Assembly: GCA_965178125.1 (NCBI GenBank)
Contig: OZ237771.1
Location: 186,001-250,000 of the forward strand
Direction of reading: 5' to 3'
Length of the DNA stretch: 64,000 nt
Origin: Bilabrum cf. latius
Taxonomy: Eukaryota; Bigyra: Bicosoecida; Bigyra; Bicosoecida
The position numbers were made by a program, and so were the translations under genes. Positions 60,201 to 64,000 of this stretch are shown here, piece by piece. Under the pieces are notes generated by a model that saw only the letters and a list, made by a program, of their open reading frames with translations, made no database searches and was not told where the DNA came from. Numbering within the stretch: the stretch's first letter is position 1; each line of letters opens with the position of its first letter.

Positions 60201-63200
60201 GTCCGCTGGACAATATCTTGCTCCCAAGTGCGCTCCGATCGGATGCCTCACGCCTGCTAGCCAGGGTGGAAAGGACGGTATCAGAAGCGGACTTGGGAAT
60301 CATCCCGCGGCTAGTTACCAGGGGCTAGGGTCTATCCCCGGCGATGTGAGCCACCCTGATTGCGGTTGGATCTGGCAGCGGCCCGGGGTCTTCGGAGGCT
60401 GTCATCGCCGTCTAGGCGGCTGCAGCCTGCGGCGCGCTGCTGCCATCAGTAGACCGTGCACCGCTATTGGCAGGGGCTTGCGGGAGGCCCAGAGTCAGGT
60501 TCATTGGACTGCCAGGGGGCAGAATCACCTGGTGACGCAGTAGTTGCGCGGCGCCTCCTCCGTATCTCCTGGTTCCGTAACCGGTCGAACCTGCAAGGCT
60601 GCCGCTGGTCGACTTGCCGATCGCACTGGTCACACCCGAAACGCCTGGGGCGATCCAGCTGGCAGCCCCAGAAGCGGATACCGTGTGAATGGCTGCCATT
60701 CCGCGTTGCAGACTGCCGTCAGGTACCGGCTGCAGAGAGCCTTGAACATCCCCTGGCGGCAGCTTAGGGCCCCCTTCCAATACGGACGAATGCTGCGCGC
60801 TGCTTCCGTGCGGATCATTGACCATGGCTTGCGTTGATAGTCCGAGGGGTGCGATGTCCAGACCGGAACTAGATGCAGCCCCAGATGTGGCTGACCTTCC
60901 ACGGTACCAGCCGGCCCTTCCGGTGGCCCTTGCCACTGCATCAGTTCCATGCTGGACTTTGGACTCCTCGTCTTGGATGGGAACAGCAGCAGGATACAAA
61001 AAGCCCTGGAGACGCTGCTCTGTCGGTTGCAACCCCTTGCCTAAGCTCACTACAACTGTAGAGAAAGCCAGGGGTGGACGGGGTGGCCGGGCTTCATTCC
61101 AATGCGGAGACGCTGCCATCGCGGCCGATGAGCTCGCGCTTGAATGCATTCCACGGTACTAGGCCTTCGATTCCGAGTCATCCCCTCCCGCTTCAGACGA
61201 AACCGACAGTATCCGCAAATCGGAGAACCTTGTCGCTCGAGAGCCGACTTGTGTCCAGACCTGAAGCGGGCGGACTGGGTCGCTGCCGGTCGCCCTCTTC
61301 TCGCGCCGAGTGGTACCAGCGTGCGCGCGCTCACTACCGCCAGCCACACCCCGCCCACCACGGCGCCGCGGTTGGGTGAAAGAGTCTTCTCCGCCCCGTG
61401 CTGTGCGTGACCCCGCCGTGAACTGGCTCCGGCCGCGATGTCGCCTCCTGCGATGCCGCCTCGATCTCGACCGACTCCGCTCTTCAAGACGAGTCTCGCC
61501 TTCCGAGCCGCTGTCTCCGCTCTTGCGGTGATCAGGCGACCCACGTGATGATGACCGGTCAACATGTGACCCACGAGTGGATTGTCGCTGGCTCGATCGA
61601 TCGTCCGGTGCACCTCCACCACCGCCCCTGTGTTCATCAACTCGGCCACCGTGGTCACCGTGGCGAGCGCGATAGGCGGCAAGAGCACTCTTGCGCCCAT
61701 ACCCACCGGTCGGTGGCACTAATGGCGAGATTGGCGAGTCGATATCTTGCTGCACGTTCTTAGCGTCTTGTGGGTTACCATCGGAATTGGCAGCTGCTGC
61801 AGCCGGAGCGGAGTAGCTTGGCACCGTTGGCCTCCTGTCGTCACCCACAGCACCGGTGGATTCCGGTGAAATGAATTCCCACCTTGACCTGGTCGTGGGG
61901 CGCGGGCTGTTCTAAGCGTCTGTTTGTTTCATACGTGCTTGGCCACCTCCGACGCCGTCGCTACTGCCGCTGCTTTGCCCACCCTCCTCGTCTTCGTCGT
62001 CCTCGTCGCCGTGTGCTTCAATCGCTGCCAGCAGCACATCCGGCGAGCTCATGCTGTTCAGCAAAGGTGCACCACCATGCAATGCACCCGTCGAGGAGAG
62101 ATCTCTGGGAGCCAGATGTGACCTGCCCGTCGATGAGGATGCGTTCGCGCCCGGTCTAGCTGCTCCTGATTTAGATGGCGAAGAGAGCCGGCCGGATGCA
62201 TTCCAGACTATGGCGTTCACGCTGCTTGGGCTGCCCATGGTGGAACCGCGCCGGCGCCGCGCAATACCAGGCGAGCCACCTAGTTCCGCAAGGGGAGATT
62301 GCACCTACCCGACTGGAGCGGTCATGCGGCGGGTTCCGCGGGGACCAGCGAACGTTCCCTGTCGGACACGCCCCCACGGGCTTGTGATCGCAGGAAGTTG
62401 CATGCTGGTGGTATCCCGTGCACCGCCGTGCAGTGCATCAGGCTTCGGTAACGTGCCATCGCTTCCGTTGCCATCCGAGCCGCTGCCTCCGGAAACGCCT
62501 GGGGAATCCCGCGTAGTCCCCGATACGGTGTCAGCGCCAGCCCTAGCTAGAGGTGCTACCGGCCGGGACAGCAGCTGCTGGGTGATGTCAGCTTGCTCCG
62601 CGGAAGGGGGAATCCTGCTCATGCTCATGGCCCTGCGAGACAGCATTCCGACCCGCACGATTCCGGACCTGGACGCCGGCGACCACAGCGAAGGGGACCC
62701 ATCAACGGGTATTGAACCCCGGAGGCCCGGAGAACCAGGATGCAAAACGGACTGGGGTCGGGATGCGTCTAGCTGCAGCGCAGGCGTCGAGCCAGCACGC
62801 AGAAATGGCGAATCCACCCGTGGAGTTCGCACTATCGCAGCCTGGTTCGGCGTGGTCTCGCCCGCGCTGCTCCCGCTCCCAGGGCCACTATCCCTGGAAA
62901 GAGCTGGTGCAAGTGCACCAGTGACTCGATCGAATTTCGAGGCATGCGCAAAAGCAATGGGAGTCGCAGCATCGCTGCCATCGGTGGTGCTTGAAGCGTC
63001 GGAGACCGAGTCCAGAGCTGCTTGTTTCTCTTCATCATCATTGTTCCCGTTAATTGGTATGGTCTTTCCCTGCTCCCTCCCTTGTCGTCCTGCATTAAAG
63101 CGACTCACGTGACCCTCTGGAGAACTGGGCTCGCCGCTCCCTGATTTGGCGTCATCACTGCCTGCACTTGCACTTGCACTTGCACTTGCATTCAATTGGG

Positions 63201-64000
63201 CTATCCCTCGGCGGCCGTGCGTCAATGATCCCGAAGCTGGTATCCTGCCCTTGCCTTGCTGATGCCTGTTGCTGGCGTGCCTAGTAGGACTCAGCCCGTG
63301 GCGTTCGCTGCTGCCGGCTTCTTGGTGCCTGAGTGCCTGCCTTCTATTACCCTTCCCGCTACCTCCGCTGCGAGTAATCATCCCAGCACCACTGGTGGCC
63401 TGTCGGTCCCGTCCAGGGTAAGGGGAAGGCTCGGAGGAGGACTCGGAGTCGGAAAGCGAGCCGTCGGTGTCGTCTGGTTCTCTGGCGTACAGAGGGGTTG
63501 GGGGTGCACCGCCATGCATTGCACCCCGTCCCTGCGAGTTGGCTCGTCGGGAGATGCCGCGGCTATGGCCACCCTAGTTCCTCATCGTGCCCTTGCCCTT
63601 GCCCCTGCCTTCGTCCCTGCCCCTGCCCCTGCCCCTGCTGCTTCTGCTTCTGCGTGTCTTCGATGCCCACACGTCCGCATCTAGCCCTCTCTTCAGATCC
63701 ACAGGCAGCGGCCTGGATGATAGGTGGTGAAGGGAGGAATACAGCCCAGGGCTCGTGTGGAAGTTGCCGGTGTGCGGGTTATGGCGGATGGCTCTCGCGC
63801 GCCAGTACTCCACCGAGCTCATCACCTAGCCGCGGAAGAACCGCCAGTGCGCAGAACCGTCCGGTGGGGCGTGGTGAAAGGTGCCGATCAGTCCGTTGCG
63901 GCAATTGAGAAACTGCGATGGTGGGCAAAGCGGGAGGTGGGCAAGCCGACAGGAGTGGCGCATTGGGAATCCATAGATGTGCTCCACTATGGGAAGATGC
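54295..64000 (-). CDS. Ser/Thr protein kinase with very long disordered N-terminus, 5' end outside window
   Basis: One frame runs from the right edge to TGA 54295-54297 (at least 3,230 codons), crossing twelve TAG codons (63826, 63574, 62305, 61912, 61159, 60412, 60325, 59059, 59056, 57934, 57556 and 58327; lowest base given) and no TAA or TGA. The C-terminal 430 residues are a protein kinase: glycine loop LGDGGYAKV, VAVKCIRK, helix-C Glu in AREVQLSRAM, catalytic HGDLKPENVLL, LCDFGHARR, GYIAPEVL and DCWALGVILFELLAGFLPF, of the CAMK/SNF1-like group. The usual HRD is HGD, so it is a non-RD kinase; catalytic Asp, Lys and Asn are present. A basic low-complexity insert sits between helix D and the catalytic loop. 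The upstream 2,800 residues are Ser/Gly/Arg/Asp-rich with RS-like stretches, an acidic run (near 56690) and an RIDD repeat (near 56515). The most N-terminal part visible (PIVEHIYGFPMRHSC, HWRFFRGQVM) looks folded but I do not recognise it. Confidence 0.75.
56505..56560. repeat. 15-bp GATCATCGATCCGAT-type tandem repeat
   Basis: About four units encode repeated DRIDDRI in the kinase's disordered region; the repeat is rich in GATC and ATCGAT. Confidence 0.7.
56680..56745. repeat. GAT/GAC trinucleotide run encoding polyaspartate
   Basis: A CATCGTCGTC-type run on the plus strand gives the acidic stretch DDDDIEDDNDDDD in the kinase's disordered N-terminal part. Confidence 0.75.

Overview
The window is nuclear DNA of a GC-rich, intron-poor microbial eukaryote, most likely a protist or alga; I cannot name the lineage. 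Evidence for a eukaryote: a TAF5-like WD40 subunit of TFIID, a Ser/Thr protein kinase with a very long disordered N-terminus, a polycystin-1-like receptor with a GPS motif, and a DIRS-type retroelement. The central observation is that the real genes become continuous only if TAG is read as an amino acid. Short same-frame open segments separated only by TAG join into genes of 2 to 13 kb. Comparison of duplicated copies shows the residue is glutamine (TAG in one copy, CAG in the other). All six intact or near-intact gene ends in the window use TGA.

Layout. 1-2666 (minus): secreted FG-GAP beta-propeller protein, running off the left edge. 4220-4705 (minus): small two-helix membrane protein. 5886-11576 (plus): TAF5-like protein, 1,896 codons. 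11782-13941 (plus): type I membrane protein with a PQQ-like propeller. 14753-28168 (plus): about 4,470-residue FG-GAP / Ser-Thr-Pro linker / GPS / five-helix polycystin-1-like protein. An approximately 305-bp AT-rich spacer follows (28159-28463). Then the block 12521-28158 is repeated in inverted orientation as 28464-51426, forming a giant imperfect palindrome.

In the right arm, the second polycystin-like copy is split by a 7,001-bp insertion (32281-39281). This has the A1-internal-B1A2-B2 split-direct-repeat layout of PAT/Kangaroo-type DIRS retrotransposons, a gag-pol fragment (itself with in-frame TAG), and arrays of 107-bp and 112-bp repeats. The second propeller copy (50100-51426) is a decayed pseudogene, fused at its 5' side to the truncated 5' half of a third FG-GAP gene (51465-53150). 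54295-64000 (minus) is a protein-kinase gene open to the right edge.

Two short DNA words recur far above chance: GTGACGAGT (25 exact copies on either strand) and the palindrome GGTTGCAACC (13 copies). Two copies of the palindrome sit about 155-165 bp apart upstream of each of the three FG-GAP/polycystin-like genes. The propeller and receptor genes travel as a pair in the duplication and look like cell-surface recognition proteins; TAF5 and the kinase are unrelated neighbours.
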